Shown: positions 25,377 through 35,139 of the stretch, one piece after another | Numbering within the stretch: position 1 is the stretch's first letter | Layout: every line of letters starts with the position of its first letter | DNA from: Oricola thermophila | Lineage (GTDB): Bacteria > Pseudomonadota > Alphaproteobacteria > Rhizobiales > Rhizobiaceae | Assembly (NCBI RefSeq): GCF_013358405.1 | Contig: NZ_CP054836.1 | Location: 186,001 to 250,000 of the forward strand | Reading direction: 5' to 3' | Length of the DNA stretch: 64,000 nt | Program-made: the position numbers and the translations under genes | The notes under the pieces: generated by a model | Told to the model about the DNA's origin: nothing | Databases searched by the model: none | What the model saw: only the letters and a program-made list of their open reading frames with translations

Positions 25377-27860
25377 ATGGAACTAGATGAAGCAATATCA
25401 CAGATCAAATTTGGAAACTGTGTACTTTTTACAGGTTCTGGTTTCTCGTTAGGTGCTAAAAGTATTTCTGGTGGAGATATTCTAAATGTATCGGGTTTAA
25501 TAGAGCGCTTTCTTGATATTTCTGGTGTTGATGAAAATAGGAGTGAATATGATTTAGAAACGGCTGCACAAGTCGCGTGTGGTGCCGATAAACAAAGAGT
25601 ATTTAGTGAACTAATGCACTCTATGCGGTGTAGAGAGGTATCTTATGACCATCGTCACATCGCTCGCATTAATTGGAGACGAGTTTATACATCGAACTAT
25701 GATAATGTTTTTGAGGTAGCATCTACATCTGAAAGAAAGGTGTACAGAAGCTTTACCGTCCTTGATCGAGCGCATTCCCCCGAGCCGGGCGGTAATGAAG
25801 TAGTCCATATTCATGGATATATTGAAAGACTCAGTTCCGATAATTTCGATCAGGAGTTCTACCTGACTGATGATCAATCAAGGAATATCAGGTTTATTAA
25901 TAGTTCATGGAACCGAAAGTTTCTTGATGATCTAACGTTTTCGGATGCTGTGTTCTTTATAGGATTTTCGAATAGTGATTTTCATATACGGAAGCTTTTG
26001 GATAGTGTTACAAATCTCAAAAATAAGATATTCTTTATTGTTCAACAAAATCCGAGTAGGCCGTCTATTATAAGACTTCAGCCGTATGGCGAGGTTTGTC
26101 CGATAGGGTTGACGGAATTTGCTAATCGGGTCGCGTCAATACGACCGCAACGCCGATCTGCCGATAGTCTTGTGCACGACTGCTTTCGTAAGAAGGTCTA
26201 TGAGCGTGTAAATAGCGAAGATCATGCCTCTCGAGAACAGGTTCAGCAAGAGGTCATGCTGGGGACTATTGATGAGGCGTTTTTTACGAAATCTATATTA
26301 TACGATAAAAATCGCGGTGTTTATATTGATAGAGTATCCAGAAGGTTTTCCGATGTGCTTAATTTAAACCCAAAATGTATTGTTTTCTATTCAGATATTG
26401 GTAATGGAAAGACCGTCATCGCAAATCACTTTTGTTCTCTGTATCAAGGTCGGTATGCGAATGTTTTTGAGTACAATGGAAGAAGCTATTCGACAAGCGA
26501 TGTTAGAAGATTTTGCGAATCCGTTGAGTCCTCAATCTTCTTAATTGAGAATGTTTCAAAGAATATAAATCTTCTTCGGATTATATCTGATACAAATAAT
26601 GGTCATATTATCGTGGCTACAGATAGAACAAAGCGCTTAGAAATTGATTGGCACAACGTAAGAGACGCAGTACCGTCAGCTATCAAATTCGATGTAAATA
26701 TACTTACATCTAATGAGATGGAACTAATGGTCGATTTTCTAGACTCAAATATCCTATGGGGTGATTATACAAATTTGTCATCAAAGCAACAAAAAGTGGA
26801 CTTCATTCGTAACAGGTGTGGGGCAGAGATTCGAGGTATCCTTTTTGCTCTATTTGATGGGGGATCGGTCAGAAATAGGGTGGATACATTATTCTCTGAA
26901 TTAGACTCCCTGCCAAAAGATTATCGTGATCTGTTGATAATCGTCTGTGTGCTGAATTTTGCGTACACAAGAAACAATCTTGATGGATATCTTTATGAAT
27001 ATGAGGATCTATTGGACCTGCGAGTCAGCCTGTCGGACTTTTCGGAGAAAATCAATAATAGCTCTATAGGTGAACTTCTAGATCGCGATAGAGGCTGTTT
27101 TAAGTTCAAATCTTCTGTATTTGCAAAATATATGCTAAACTCGAAGGTTGACATTTCTTATGTTCTTGATCTTGTGTATAGAGCGCTGCTGAATCTTGAG
27201 CGTACCTATCGTCATGATGACGTATACTTTTATCGAGATATGTCTAAAGCGTTGATGCAATACAATTTGTACCGGGAGATATATACTAGGAACAGTGCCA
27301 AGGATGGGCGGCTAAAGATTGCCAAAAAGCTTTTTGAAAAAGAAATACATAGCTTTTATGATAGGTGCCGGCACTTAAAGATCGCTCATAATGACCCTTT
27401 GTTTGTCATTCAAATATCGATGGCGCAACTGGATGGTGAGCATTTTGAAGAGTGCGAGCGTTTGATTGAATCTGCCGAAGCAATGTGTGACAGCAACTAT
27501 GATCGTTATCAAATCGAAACTCATAAGGCTGAGGTTATCGCCAAGCGATCGCTTGTTCGCGGGATCAGTCCTGGGCTCGTGTCTGAGCTAGAGGCTTTTT
27601 CATTGTTAAAGTCCGTTGTGGAGCGGCGGAACGAAAGATATCACCCCTTTGGCGTTATGGATGTTCTGTTGCACGTATTTGACAAGAATATAAATGCGAT
27701 AATGGTAGGCGACGATTGTGATAAGGCTGCAGAAATGATGGTATCAATGATAGACCTTACGAATAGATTCCCTAACGAGTTATCGGAGCGATATCATATA
27801 ATTCGTATTGTCAATCGTCATGCGAATGGAATACTGAAGAAAATTGGGTATGAGTTATAA
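25377..27860 (+). CDS. SIR2-like / P-loop NTPase (STAND-type) defence protein
   Basis: This 827-residue protein is predicted to be a single-gene antiphage NADase. Its N-terminal SIR2-like domain (about 1-255) has the NAD-binding GSG at 20-22 in LFTGSGFSLGA, TSNYDN at 105-110, HIHG with the likely catalytic His at 144-147, and FIGFSNSD at 194-201. A P-loop follows, SDIGNGKTV (about 339-347), with a Walker-B-like SIFLIEN near 386-391. The remainder is alpha-helical, with TPR-like stretches after about residue 640. The order matches SIR2-STAND sensors such as AVAST type 5, where target recognition triggers NAD loss. The gene is strikingly AT-rich against its neighbours. ATG 25377 has AGAGGG five bases upstream. 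Confidence 0.85.
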   Translation: MELDEAISQIKFGNCVLFTGSGFSLGAKSISGGDILNVSGLIERFLDISGVDENRSEYDLETAAQVACGADKQRVFSELMHSMRCREVSYDHRHIARINWRRVYTSNYDNVFEVASTSERKVYRSFTVLDRAHSPEPGGNEVVHIHGYIERLSSDNFDQEFYLTDDQSRNIRFINSSWNRKFLDDLTFSDAVFFIGFSNSDFHIRKLLDSVTNLKNKIFFIVQQNPSRPSIIRLQPYGEVCPIGLTEFANRVASIRPQRRSADSLVHDCFRKKVYERVNSEDHASREQVQQEVMLGTIDEAFFTKSILYDKNRGVYIDRVSRRFSDVLNLNPKCIVFYSDIGNGKTVIANHFCSLYQGRYANVFEYNGRSYSTSDVRRFCESVESSIFLIENVSKNINLLRIISDTNNGHIIVATDRTKRLEIDWHNVRDAVPSAIKFDVNILTSNEMELMVDFLDSNILWGDYTNLSSKQQKVDFIRNRCGAEIRGILFALFDGGSVRNRVDTLFSELDSLPKDYRDLLIIVCVLNFAYTRNNLDGYLYEYEDLLDLRVSLSDFSEKINNSSIGELLDRDRGCFKFKSSVFAKYMLNSKVDISYVLDLVYRALLNLERTYRHDDVYFYRDMSKALMQYNLYREIYTRNSAKDGRLKIAKKLFEKEIHSFYDRCRHLKIAHNDPLFVIQISMAQLDGEHFEECERLIESAEAMCDSNYDRYQIETHKAEVIAKRSLVRGISPGLVSELEAFSLLKSVVERRNERYHPFGVMDVLLHVFDKNINAIMVGDDCDKAAEMMVSMIDLTNRFPNELSERYHIIRIVNRHANGILKKIGYEL

Positions 27861-27880
27861 AAGGGCGAATTCCGCCCTTT
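27859..27880 (+). terminator. Terminator after the SIR2-STAND gene
   Basis: The stem AAAGGGCG / CGCCCTTT with an AATTC loop begins at the stop codon itself, with a short T run. It marks the end of the AT-rich islet as a self-contained transcription unit. Confidence 0.75.
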
Positions 27881-28037
27881 CAATAGCCTGTTCGCGCTGC
27901 ACGCATCGCAAATGCAGGAAATGGCCAAGGCGGGACCGCTACCTGCGCGTTCGTCGCCCGAAACGATTCACCGGGTCGTCGGCTTGCCGCTGGGGCGGCA
28001 ACCGGCTCCTCATCCTCCGCATGGGGGGATAGGGCCG

Positions 28038-30869
28038 CTACCGCCCCGGCTTCCCTGTCTTGCCCGGCCTGCGCTTCCGCGCGCGTTCGTCGGCCGGGTC
28101 TTCATATGAACCTGCGCCGATCTTGCCGCGCTTGACGGGCTTGGCGTCCGAACCCAGCGGCTTCTCCGTCCGGCCCACCGTCCTCTCGTCCAGGGTGTTC
28201 TTGCGGAACAGCGACTTGCCCAGCGGCTTGGCCATGTCCGTACCCGGTCCCATGTCATCGAGGCCCGGTTTCCTGAAACCGGATTTGACCGGCTTGCCCT
28301 GCGCGGCACGCTTGCGTGATTCCCTGGTGTTCTCCACCCCGGTGTCGCGGGCCAGGGCGTCATCCATGACGGCCAGTTCTGTCTCGCGCAGGCGCCTGAT
28401 CTCGTCCCTGAGCCGGGCGGCGGTCTCGAAGTCGAGATCGGCGGCGGCGTCGCGCATCTGGCCCTCCAGCGCCTTGATGTGCGCCTCCAGGTTGTTGCCG
28501 ATCAGCGCGCCCTCGTCGGCGGCAAGGCCCTTCGCGCCCGCGATGTCGGCGCGGACGTGGTCGCGCTCGTAGACCGAGTCGAGAATGTCGGCGATGTTGG
28601 CCTTGACCGATTGCGGCGTGATGCCGTGCTGCTCGTTCCACGCAAGCTGCTTCTCGCGGCGGCGGCCGGTCTCCTCCATCGCCCGCTGCATGGAGCCGGT
28701 GACGTGGTCGGCATAGAGGATCACCTTGCCGTCGACATTGCGCGCGGCGCGGCCGATGGTCTGGATCAGCGAGGTCTCGGAGCGCAGGAAGCCCTCCTTG
28801 TCGGCATCGAGAATGGCGACGAAGCCGCATTCGGGAATGTCGAGGCCCTCGCGCAGCAGGTTGATGCCCACCAGCACGTCGAAGGCGCCGAGACGGAGAT
28901 CGCGGATGATCTCGATGCGCTCCAGCGTGTCGATGTCGGAGTGCATGTAGCGGACCTTCACGCCCTGCTCGTGCAAATATTCCGTGAGATCCTCGGCCAT
29001 GCGCTTGGTCAGCACGGTGACAAGGGTGCGGTAGCCCGCCGCCGTGACCTTGCGGATCTCGTCCAGCACGTCGTCGACCTGGCTGCGGGCGGGGCGGACC
29101 TCGACCGGCGGATCGACCAGGCCGGTCGGGCGGATGACCTGCTCGGCGAAGACGCCGCCGGACTGCTCCAGCTCCCACGCGCCGGGGGTGGCCGAGACGG
29201 CGACGGTCTGCGGGCGCATGGCGTCCCACTCCTCGAAGCGCAGGGGCCGGTTGTCCATGCAGGAGGGCAGGCGGAAGCCGTACTCGGCCAGCGTCGCCTT
29301 GCGGCGGAAGTCGCCGCGATACATGCCGCCGATCTGCGGGATGGTGACGTGGGACTCGTCGATGAAGACGATGGCGTTGTCGGGGACGTATTCGAACAGG
29401 GTGGGCGGCGGCTCGCCGGGCTTGCGGCCGGTGAGGTAGCGCGAATAGTTCTCGATGCCGGCGCACGACCCGGTGGCCTCCAGCATCTCCAGGTCGAACT
29501 GGGTGCGCTGTTCCAGCCGCTGCGCCTCCAGCAGGCGGCCGGCGCGGTTCAGCTCGTCGAGGCGGTGGCGCAGCTCCTCCTTGATCGACTTGATGGCCTG
29601 GTTGAGCGTCGGGCGCGGGGTGACATAGTGCGAGTTGGCGTAGATCTTGACGCTCCTGAGCGCGTCGGTCTTGCGGCCGGTCAGCGGGTCGAACTCGTCG
29701 ATGGACTCGATCTCGTCGCCGAACAGCGAGATGCGCCAGGCGCGGTCCTCCAGGTGGGCCGGGAAGATGTCGATGGTGTCGCCCTTCACGCGGAAGGTGC
29801 CGCGCACGAAGTTGACCTCGGCGCGCTTGTATTGCTGGGCGACGAGATCGGCGAGAAGCTGGCGCTGGTCGATGCGGTCTCCCACAGTCATCTGGAAGGT
29901 CATGGCCGTGTAGGTCTCGACCGAGCCGATGCCGTAGATGCAGGAGACGGAGGCGACGATGATGACGTCGTCGCGCTCGAGCAGGGCGCGCGTGGCCGAG
30001 TGGCGCATGCGGTCGATCTGCTCGTTGATGGAGGATTCCTTCTCGATATAGGTGTCGGTGCGCGGGACGTAGGCCTCCGGCTGGTAGTAGTCGTAGTAGG
30101 AGACGAAATATTCCACCGCGTTGTCGGGGAAGAAGTTCCTGAACTCGCCGTAGAGCTGGGCGGCCAGCGTCTTGTTGGGGGCGAGGATCAGCGCCGGGCG
30201 CTGCGTCTCCTCGATCACCTTGGCCATGGTGAAGGTTTTTCCACTGCCGGTGACGCCGAGCAGGACCTGGGTGCGGTCGCCGTCCTCCAGGCCCGAGACG
30301 AGGTCGCGGATCGCCGCCGGCTGGTCGCCCGCCGGCTCGAAGGGCGACTTCATGCGGATCGGGATGCCGCCCTCGGACTTCTCCGGCCGGGCCGGGCGGT
30401 GCGGAACCCACAGCTCGCCGTTCTTGTGCAGCGGGTTGCCGGAATCGATCAGCGCCTTCAGCGCCTCGACCGTGGCCGTCACCCCGGCGGTGGAGGCGAG
30501 CTGGTCGGCCTCCTCCAGCGACACGTCGAGGCCGGCGACGGGGTTGAGGCCCGCCGCGGCGCGCTCGCGCGGATCGTTGGTGCCGCCGATGGAGACGCCG
30601 CCGCCGGTGCGCTTGTCGCCCACGGTGTATGTGCGGTCCGGTTTTTCGGCCTTCTTCTCCGCCTTCTTCTCAGCCTTCCGGCGGTGTTTCCCCGCCTTCG
30701 AGCGGATCTCGCGCGTCTCCGCGGCGCGGGCCTCGCGCGCGGCCTCGTCCTCGAGCTGCCTCACCCAGTCCTCGACGCTGCCGGACAGGGGCGCGGCGTC
30801 GAAATCCTGCTGGGGCTGCTCTTCAAAACCGGAGGGCTTGCCGGTCTTCTTCTCGGGGGACTTGGCCAT
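28038..30869 (-). CDS. uvrB: Excinuclease ABC subunit B
   Basis: This is the nucleotide-excision repair helicase-like subunit that verifies lesions with UvrA and recruits UvrC. The 943-residue product is much longer than the about 670 of E. coli. About 170 extra N-terminal residues include a Lys/Glu/Ala repeat near 64-77. A Lys/Arg-rich C-terminal tail of about 100 residues follows the UVR motif ([19 protein letters not shown]). The Walker A motif GVTGSGKT is at about 205-212. Helicase motifs including DESH and the [11 protein letters not shown] hairpin are intact. Long forms are known in Rhizobiales. No other uvr gene is adjacent. Confidence 0.97.
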   Translation of the reverse strand: MAKSPEKKTGKPSGFEEQPQQDFDAAPLSGSVEDWVRQLEDEAAREARAAETREIRSKAGKHRRKAEKKAEKKAEKPDRTYTVGDKRTGGGVSIGGTNDPRERAAAGLNPVAGLDVSLEEADQLASTAGVTATVEALKALIDSGNPLHKNGELWVPHRPARPEKSEGGIPIRMKSPFEPAGDQPAAIRDLVSGLEDGDRTQVLLGVTGSGKTFTMAKVIEETQRPALILAPNKTLAAQLYGEFRNFFPDNAVEYFVSYYDYYQPEAYVPRTDTYIEKESSINEQIDRMRHSATRALLERDDVIIVASVSCIYGIGSVETYTAMTFQMTVGDRIDQRQLLADLVAQQYKRAEVNFVRGTFRVKGDTIDIFPAHLEDRAWRISLFGDEIESIDEFDPLTGRKTDALRSVKIYANSHYVTPRPTLNQAIKSIKEELRHRLDELNRAGRLLEAQRLEQRTQFDLEMLEATGSCAGIENYSRYLTGRKPGEPPPTLFEYVPDNAIVFIDESHVTIPQIGGMYRGDFRRKATLAEYGFRLPSCMDNRPLRFEEWDAMRPQTVAVSATPGAWELEQSGGVFAEQVIRPTGLVDPPVEVRPARSQVDDVLDEIRKVTAAGYRTLVTVLTKRMAEDLTEYLHEQGVKVRYMHSDIDTLERIEIIRDLRLGAFDVLVGINLLREGLDIPECGFVAILDADKEGFLRSETSLIQTIGRAARNVDGKVILYADHVTGSMQRAMEETGRRREKQLAWNEQHGITPQSVKANIADILDSVYERDHVRADIAGAKGLAADEGALIGNNLEAHIKALEGQMRDAAADLDFETAARLRDEIRRLRETELAVMDDALARDTGVENTRESRKRAAQGKPVKSGFRKPGLDDMGPGTDMAKPLGKSLFRKNTLDERTVGRTEKPLGSDAKPVKRGKIGAGSYEDPADERARKRRPGKTGKPGR

Positions 30870-31000
30870 GCGGCCAATATGGGAAAGGACGCGCGCGAAG
30901 GAAAGGGGAAAGGCACGGGGAATGCATCATCACCCACCGCTCCTGACAGGAGGCTGTCAGGAGAAGACGGCGGACCGCGCCGGGACCGTGCGGCGTCGGG

Positions 31001-31690
31001 CTATTCCCTCTCCGGGCGCAGCAATCCCGACAGTTCCTCGGGGAAGCGGGCCGGATTCACGCGGGTGAGATAGTAGTCGATATTTCCCACCGGCTGCGGC
31101 AGGGCGACGGTCATGCTGAGACTGTCGGCGCCGCACGAATAGGTGATCTGCGGGATGAAGGTCGGCGCGCCGCCCGGCACCGGAATGGTCGCGGACTTCC
31201 TGCCGTCGGGTGTCGTCAGGGTCGCCCCGAGCAGCGCGCCGCCGCCATTGGAGCAGAATTTCAGCTGGTTGCCGGCGGTCCACATGTGGCCGGTCTCGGT
31301 GTTCACGCGCAGGTCGAACTGGGCGATGTGGAGGTCGCCGGTGCTTTCCTGCACCTCCTGCGCCTCGATGTTCCGGTTGAAGGGTATGGTGGCGTAGAAG
31401 CCGTCCTCGTAGATGCGAATGGCGAGGATGTGCGCCATGTCCAGGGTCAGGTCGTAGAAGTAGTCGGCCATGCCCATCCGCGTGAAGGCGGCCCTGAGCT
31501 GGTCGATCGCGTTGTTGCTTCCGATCCACGCCCCGGCAAGGCAGGAATCCATGGCGGTGCCGGGCGGCGGCGGACACGGAACCTGCGCGGCCGCAGGCGA
31601 AACGAGGAAACACGAAGCCGCCAGAACGCCGTTGCGGAGAAGCCGCGCGAGCGAACCGAATGGCGATCCTTCAACGAATTTCACGGACAT
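31001..31690 (-). CDS. Secreted protein of unknown function
   Basis: The 229-residue protein has a signal peptide (about 1-35, ending AAA), a Cys/Pro-rich mature start (VPCPPPPG) and then a mixed alpha/beta domain with cysteines at about 39, 50, 147 and 188 that could form disulfides. No family is recognised. AAGGAG lies nine bases before ATG 31690, supporting that start over ATG 31714. It is downstream of, and opposite to, nothing obviously related. Confidence 0.7.
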   Translation of the reverse strand: MSVKFVEGSPFGSLARLLRNGVLAASCFLVSPAAAQVPCPPPPGTAMDSCLAGAWIGSNNAIDQLRAAFTRMGMADYFYDLTLDMAHILAIRIYEDGFYATIPFNRNIEAQEVQESTGDLHIAQFDLRVNTETGHMWTAGNQLKFCSNGGGALLGATLTTPDGRKSATIPVPGGAPTFIPQITYSCGADSLSMTVALPQPVGNIDYYLTRVNPARFPEELSGLLRPERE

Positions 31691-31875
31691 GTGCGATTGC
31701 TCCTTCCCGATCAAAAGACATTCGACAAGCCATATGCCCGGCCCCGCATTTCATGGGGCACATCCCCGCGCGAGCCCGGGCAATGCGCGCGCACATTAGC
31801 AAAAGACCGCGGTTGCGGGCAAAAGACGGCGGTCGCGTCTTCCGCAGGCCGGCGCCGGGCGCGGGGACCCGCGTT

Positions 31876-32388
31876 TCAGAGATCCTTCGGCTTCAGGAAA
31901 TCAAGCAGGCGCGCGCCGCGGGAACCGAGCGCGGACCAGGGGCCTTCGAAGGCGAAGCGGGCCAGCGCGGCGGTGGGAAACTTCCGACGCATGCGGGCGA
32001 GCGCCCGCGGATCGGAGCCGGGGGCGGCAAGCAGGGCGGCGCATTCCTCCAGCCCCGGATTGTGGCCGATGACGAGGACGGTCTCCGGTGTCGTGTCGAG
32101 CGCGCGCAGCAGGGCGAGGATCTCCTCCGGGGCGGCCATGTAGAGCGACGGTTCGAGGCGGGGCTCGACCGGCGCGGGCAGGGCGGCGGCAAGCAGCGCC
32201 CAGGTTTCGCGGGCACGCGCGGCAGGCGAGACGAGGGCAAGGTCCGGCAGCCAGCCGCGCTCCGCCATGAGGCGGCCCATGGCCGGGGCGGCCTCGCGGC
32301 CGCGCCTGGCCAGCGGCCGGTCGAAATCCTCAAGCAACGGATCGTCCCAGGACGACTTGGCGTGGCGGAGGAGAAGGAGCGTGTTCAT
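31876..32388 (-). CDS. sixA: SixA-type histidine phosphatase
   Basis: The 170-residue phosphohistidine phosphatase of the histidine-phosphatase superfamily begins MNTLLLLRHAKSSW, with the catalytic RH at 8-9. The second conserved His lies in VLVIGHNPGLEE (about 107). E. coli SixA dephosphorylates phosphotransferase-system proteins. In alphaproteobacteria the target would be the nitrogen PTS, which is an inference. It lies in the same direction as msrQ, 59 bases downstream. Confidence 0.88.
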   Translation of the reverse strand: MNTLLLLRHAKSSWDDPLLEDFDRPLARRGREAAPAMGRLMAERGWLPDLALVSPAARARETWALLAAALPAPVEPRLEPSLYMAAPEEILALLRALDTTPETVLVIGHNPGLEECAALLAAPGSDPRALARMRRKFPTAALARFAFEGPWSALGSRGARLLDFLKPKDL

Positions 32389-32447
32389 GGAACCGCTGTC
32401 TTTATCGCCGGTACGCCTTCCGCCCGCAAGGGGGCGGCATGGCGGCG

Positions 32448-33050
32448 TCAGGCGGCCGCGGCGGACCGCCCGGCATTCGCCTGCAGGTTCTTGCGGATGC
32501 GGTAGGCCTCCAGCAGGGCGAGCGGAACGAAGTGAATCAGCGCCGGGGCGAAGTCGTTGTGCACGAAGATCCAGTGGAGCAGGGTCAGCACGGCAGCCGG
32601 ATAGACCCAGCGCTGCAGCGGCTTCCACCATTTCATCAAGGCGCGCACCGAGGCGTCGTTGCTGGTGACCGCCAACGGTACGAAGATCGCGAAGGCGGCC
32701 CATCCGGTCCAGATGCCGAGCTCGAAAAACTCGCGGGCCATGGCGGAGAGCGATCCGGTGTCGACGATGTAGAGCAGGGTGTGGAGTGCGGCATAGCCGA
32801 AGGCCGCGACGCCGAACCAGCGGCGCTTGCGCACCATCCAGAAAGCCCACCTGGCCTTCGGAAACAGCATGCGAAGCGGCGTCGCCAGCATGGCAACGAT
32901 CATGAAGCGGGCGGCGAATTCGCCGGTGGGATGGAGCAATTCCTCCAGCTCGCCGCCGGATACGAGCCCGGACATCATGGGAACGGCGGGAAGGGCCAGC
33001 AGCGCCCAGACGAACCAAGGGGATCCCGCGATGCGGGTGACGGCGGACAT
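32448..33050 (-). CDS. msrQ: Haem-binding membrane subunit MsrQ (YedZ) of methionine sulfoxide reductase
   Basis: The 200-residue protein has six hydrophobic segments of the ferric-reductase-like fold. Likely haem-ligand histidines are in YAALHTLLYI and VLTLLHWIFVHND. MsrQ passes electrons from the quinone pool to periplasmic MsrP for repair of oxidised methionines. msrP is normally adjacent, but the upstream gene is an EamA exporter and the downstream one sixA, so msrQ is an orphan here. ATG 33050 has GGAGAGC upstream. Confidence 0.9.
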   Translation of the reverse strand: MSAVTRIAGSPWFVWALLALPAVPMMSGLVSGGELEELLHPTGEFAARFMIVAMLATPLRMLFPKARWAFWMVRKRRWFGVAAFGYAALHTLLYIVDTGSLSAMAREFFELGIWTGWAAFAIFVPLAVTSNDASVRALMKWWKPLQRWVYPAAVLTLLHWIFVHNDFAPALIHFVPLALLEAYRIRKNLQANAGRSAAAA

Positions 33051-33144
33051 TGACGCTCTCCAATGGGTTATGCTGCTCCGCAAATAAGGATGCGGCACCA
33101 AAGATCAAATTAAATCGCGGTAACCTGCGAGCGCCGACAGTCCA

Positions 33145-34035
33145 TTATACCGGCGCGCGGCGCGGGAACCTCACCCCGGAGATCATCAGCACGGCGAGGG
33201 TCGCCAGCACGAGGCCCGCCAGCTGCGGCAGCGTCAGCGTCTCGCCGAACATGAGGAAGGCGATGACCGAGGTGCAGGCGGGCACGAGATAGAACAGGCC
33301 AGAAACGCTGGACACCGCGTTCTGGCGGATCAGCAGCATCAGCAGGAAGATCGCGCCGATCGACAGGACGAGGACCAGCCAGCCGAGCGCGAAGACGAAT
33401 TTCGGCGTCCAGTCGATTACCCTTGTCTCGAATGCGAGCGACCCGGCGCCGATCAGGGCGAGCGCGCCGACATATTGCCAGATCGTGCCGGCGAGCAGGT
33501 CGGTGCCGGTGGCGAAGCGCTTCTGCCAGAGCGTTCCGGCGGTGATGCCCAGCAATGCGCAGACCGTCGCGGCGACGGTCGCGACGGTGATGCCGCTTCC
33601 GATGGCGAGTGCGCCGCGCAGGCCCGGCTCGAGGACCAGCAACGCGCCGGCGAGGCCGAGGAAAAGCCCCAGCCAGTGGCGGGTCGTCAGCCGTTCGCCG
33701 AGCAGCGGGCCCGCGAAAAGGGAGGTGAGCACCGGCTGCAGCGAGACGATCAGCGCGGCGACGCCCGCCGGCATGCCGTGGCGGATCGCCCAGAAGACGC
33801 CGCCGAGATAGGCGCCGTGGATGAGCATGCCCGCGACCATGGCGTGGCCGCGCTCGGCCCAGCCGCGCGTGCGCCGCCCGGCGACAAGCGCGACGGGCCA
33901 CAGCAGTGCCAGGACGATCAGGAAACGCAGGGCGAGGAAGGTGAACGGCTCGGCATCGTCGGCGCCGAGCTTGGACCCGATGAACCCGGTCGACCAGAGC
34001 AGGACGAAAACGACGGGGGCTGCGCGTTGAAGCAT
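33145..34035 (-). CDS. EamA/DMT-family exporter
   Basis: The 296-residue protein has about ten membrane helices in two EamA repeats. The first repeat carries VVFVLLWSTGFIGSKLG at its start, and the second has the conserved FLMFGETLTLPQLAGLVL end. Members export amino acids, metabolites or drugs, and the substrate cannot be predicted. It is one of three EamA genes in the window, and they are not closely alike in their opening segments. Confidence 0.9.
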   Translation of the reverse strand: MLQRAAPVVFVLLWSTGFIGSKLGADDAEPFTFLALRFLIVLALLWPVALVAGRRTRGWAERGHAMVAGMLIHGAYLGGVFWAIRHGMPAGVAALIVSLQPVLTSLFAGPLLGERLTTRHWLGLFLGLAGALLVLEPGLRGALAIGSGITVATVAATVCALLGITAGTLWQKRFATGTDLLAGTIWQYVGALALIGAGSLAFETRVIDWTPKFVFALGWLVLVLSIGAIFLLMLLIRQNAVSSVSGLFYLVPACTSVIAFLMFGETLTLPQLAGLVLATLAVLMISGVRFPRRAPV

Positions 34036-34194
34036 GGGCGGGTTTCCGGGATCTCTGGCGTGCCGGGAACCCGGCAGCGGCTCACTTGGCAGGCGCGGGG
34101 GAGGGTGTCAATCGGGGGATGCCATCGGGCCAGCGAACCATTGGCCTAGTGATGACTGCTGATTGGGCGACCAACAATTGTCGAAAGTCGCCAT

Positions 34195-35106
34195 TCAACC
34201 CTTAAAAATATTTGTGCGATGCCAGCCGAGGTATTCTGGATGAGGCTGAAGTCGAGGGTCTGATGGTACGCGGGCCTTTAGATCCTTGTTTAAAAGATGC
34301 GAGACATCGTGGTTTAGCTGCCGTGAACGAAGAATCGTAAAATCGTCTGCTAGAGAGAGCAGGCCTCGGTCGAACATCCAATGGACGGTTCCAGAAAGAG
34401 CGATGCCATTTCGTACCCAATCATTGCCACCTTTTTCTACAGGGCGGATATGAGCAGCTTCAACTTCCGGACGTCCCCGCCCGTTGATTAGGCGCAATCC
34501 GGTAAATGCGCATGTTCGATCATAGGCTATGCGCACATGCTTTCTGAATTTACGATCACGCCATTTGCGCCGAGTAATTTGCTCTAGGATTGGGCGGTCA
34601 TATGGCTCCCCCGCTAAAGCGGATTGCGGTGGCTCTTGAAATATGTCGTCTGAATAGGGCTCGCTGCCATCTTCATCCATGTTGTCATAACGATCAGGCC
34701 ATTCATCAGGCTCCGAGAGGCCGGCTCGCACGATCGCTGCAAACTCGGATTCTTCTAGGCTTCTGACTGCTTGTACTTTGTAACCGTTGTTAATTACACC
34801 GTCAGGTTGCACGAGGCGCTTTTCGAAGCCACCTCCTTCCTTGTATTCTACCGGCCTGTCAAAATCTAAGTAGTTTTCCAATAGAGCATAATAGTGCCGT
34901 TCGCGTGCGGGATCTGGGGTGACGTGGCTAACTTTAGCGATCCCTGTGTAGAAGCGACCGGGCATTCCTTGCTCGGGCCCGTAGTAGACCATCCAGTCGC
35001 CAATGACGCGTTTAACTCGTGACAAGTAGATGTGAGGGAAGTGATACCGCTCTCCTTGAACGTCATCGTAGCGGCTGTCCGGCTTGTGATAGAAAACTGC
35101 TTTCAC
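34195..35106 (-). CDS. HNH endonuclease with N-terminal PUA-like domain
   Basis: The product is about 303 residues. Its N-terminal domain (about 5-120, with SRYDDVQGERYHFPHIYLSRV) resembles PUA/EVE-like modules that bind modified bases. An acidic linker follows (135-160). The HNH_2-type nuclease has TCAFTGL (about 198-204), EAAHIRPV with catalytic His219, NDWVRNG (228-234) and HWMFDRG with His242. This layout suggests a standalone, perhaps modification-dependent, restriction enzyme. The start is GTG 35106 or TTG 35109. Base composition is lower in GC than the flanks, and a small conserved gene precedes it by 33 bases. Confidence 0.83.
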   Translation of the reverse strand: MKAVFYHKPDSRYDDVQGERYHFPHIYLSRVKRVIGDWMVYYGPEQGMPGRFYTGIAKVSHVTPDPARERHYYALLENYLDFDRPVEYKEGGGFEKRLVQPDGVINNGYKVQAVRSLEESEFAAIVRAGLSEPDEWPDRYDNMDEDGSEPYSDDIFQEPPQSALAGEPYDRPILEQITRRKWRDRKFRKHVRIAYDRTCAFTGLRLINGRGRPEVEAAHIRPVEKGGNDWVRNGIALSGTVHWMFDRGLLSLADDFTILRSRQLNHDVSHLLNKDLKARVPSDPRLQPHPEYLGWHRTNIFKG

Positions 35107-35139
35107 CAAGATGCACTCGTTGTATTTGTATTGCTCAGA

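Noticed and set aside
28479-31073. An 864-codon plus-strand frame opposite uvrB
   Set aside because: It is the antisense shadow of uvrB. Its composition follows the reverse of uvrB codons and there is no recognisable motif.
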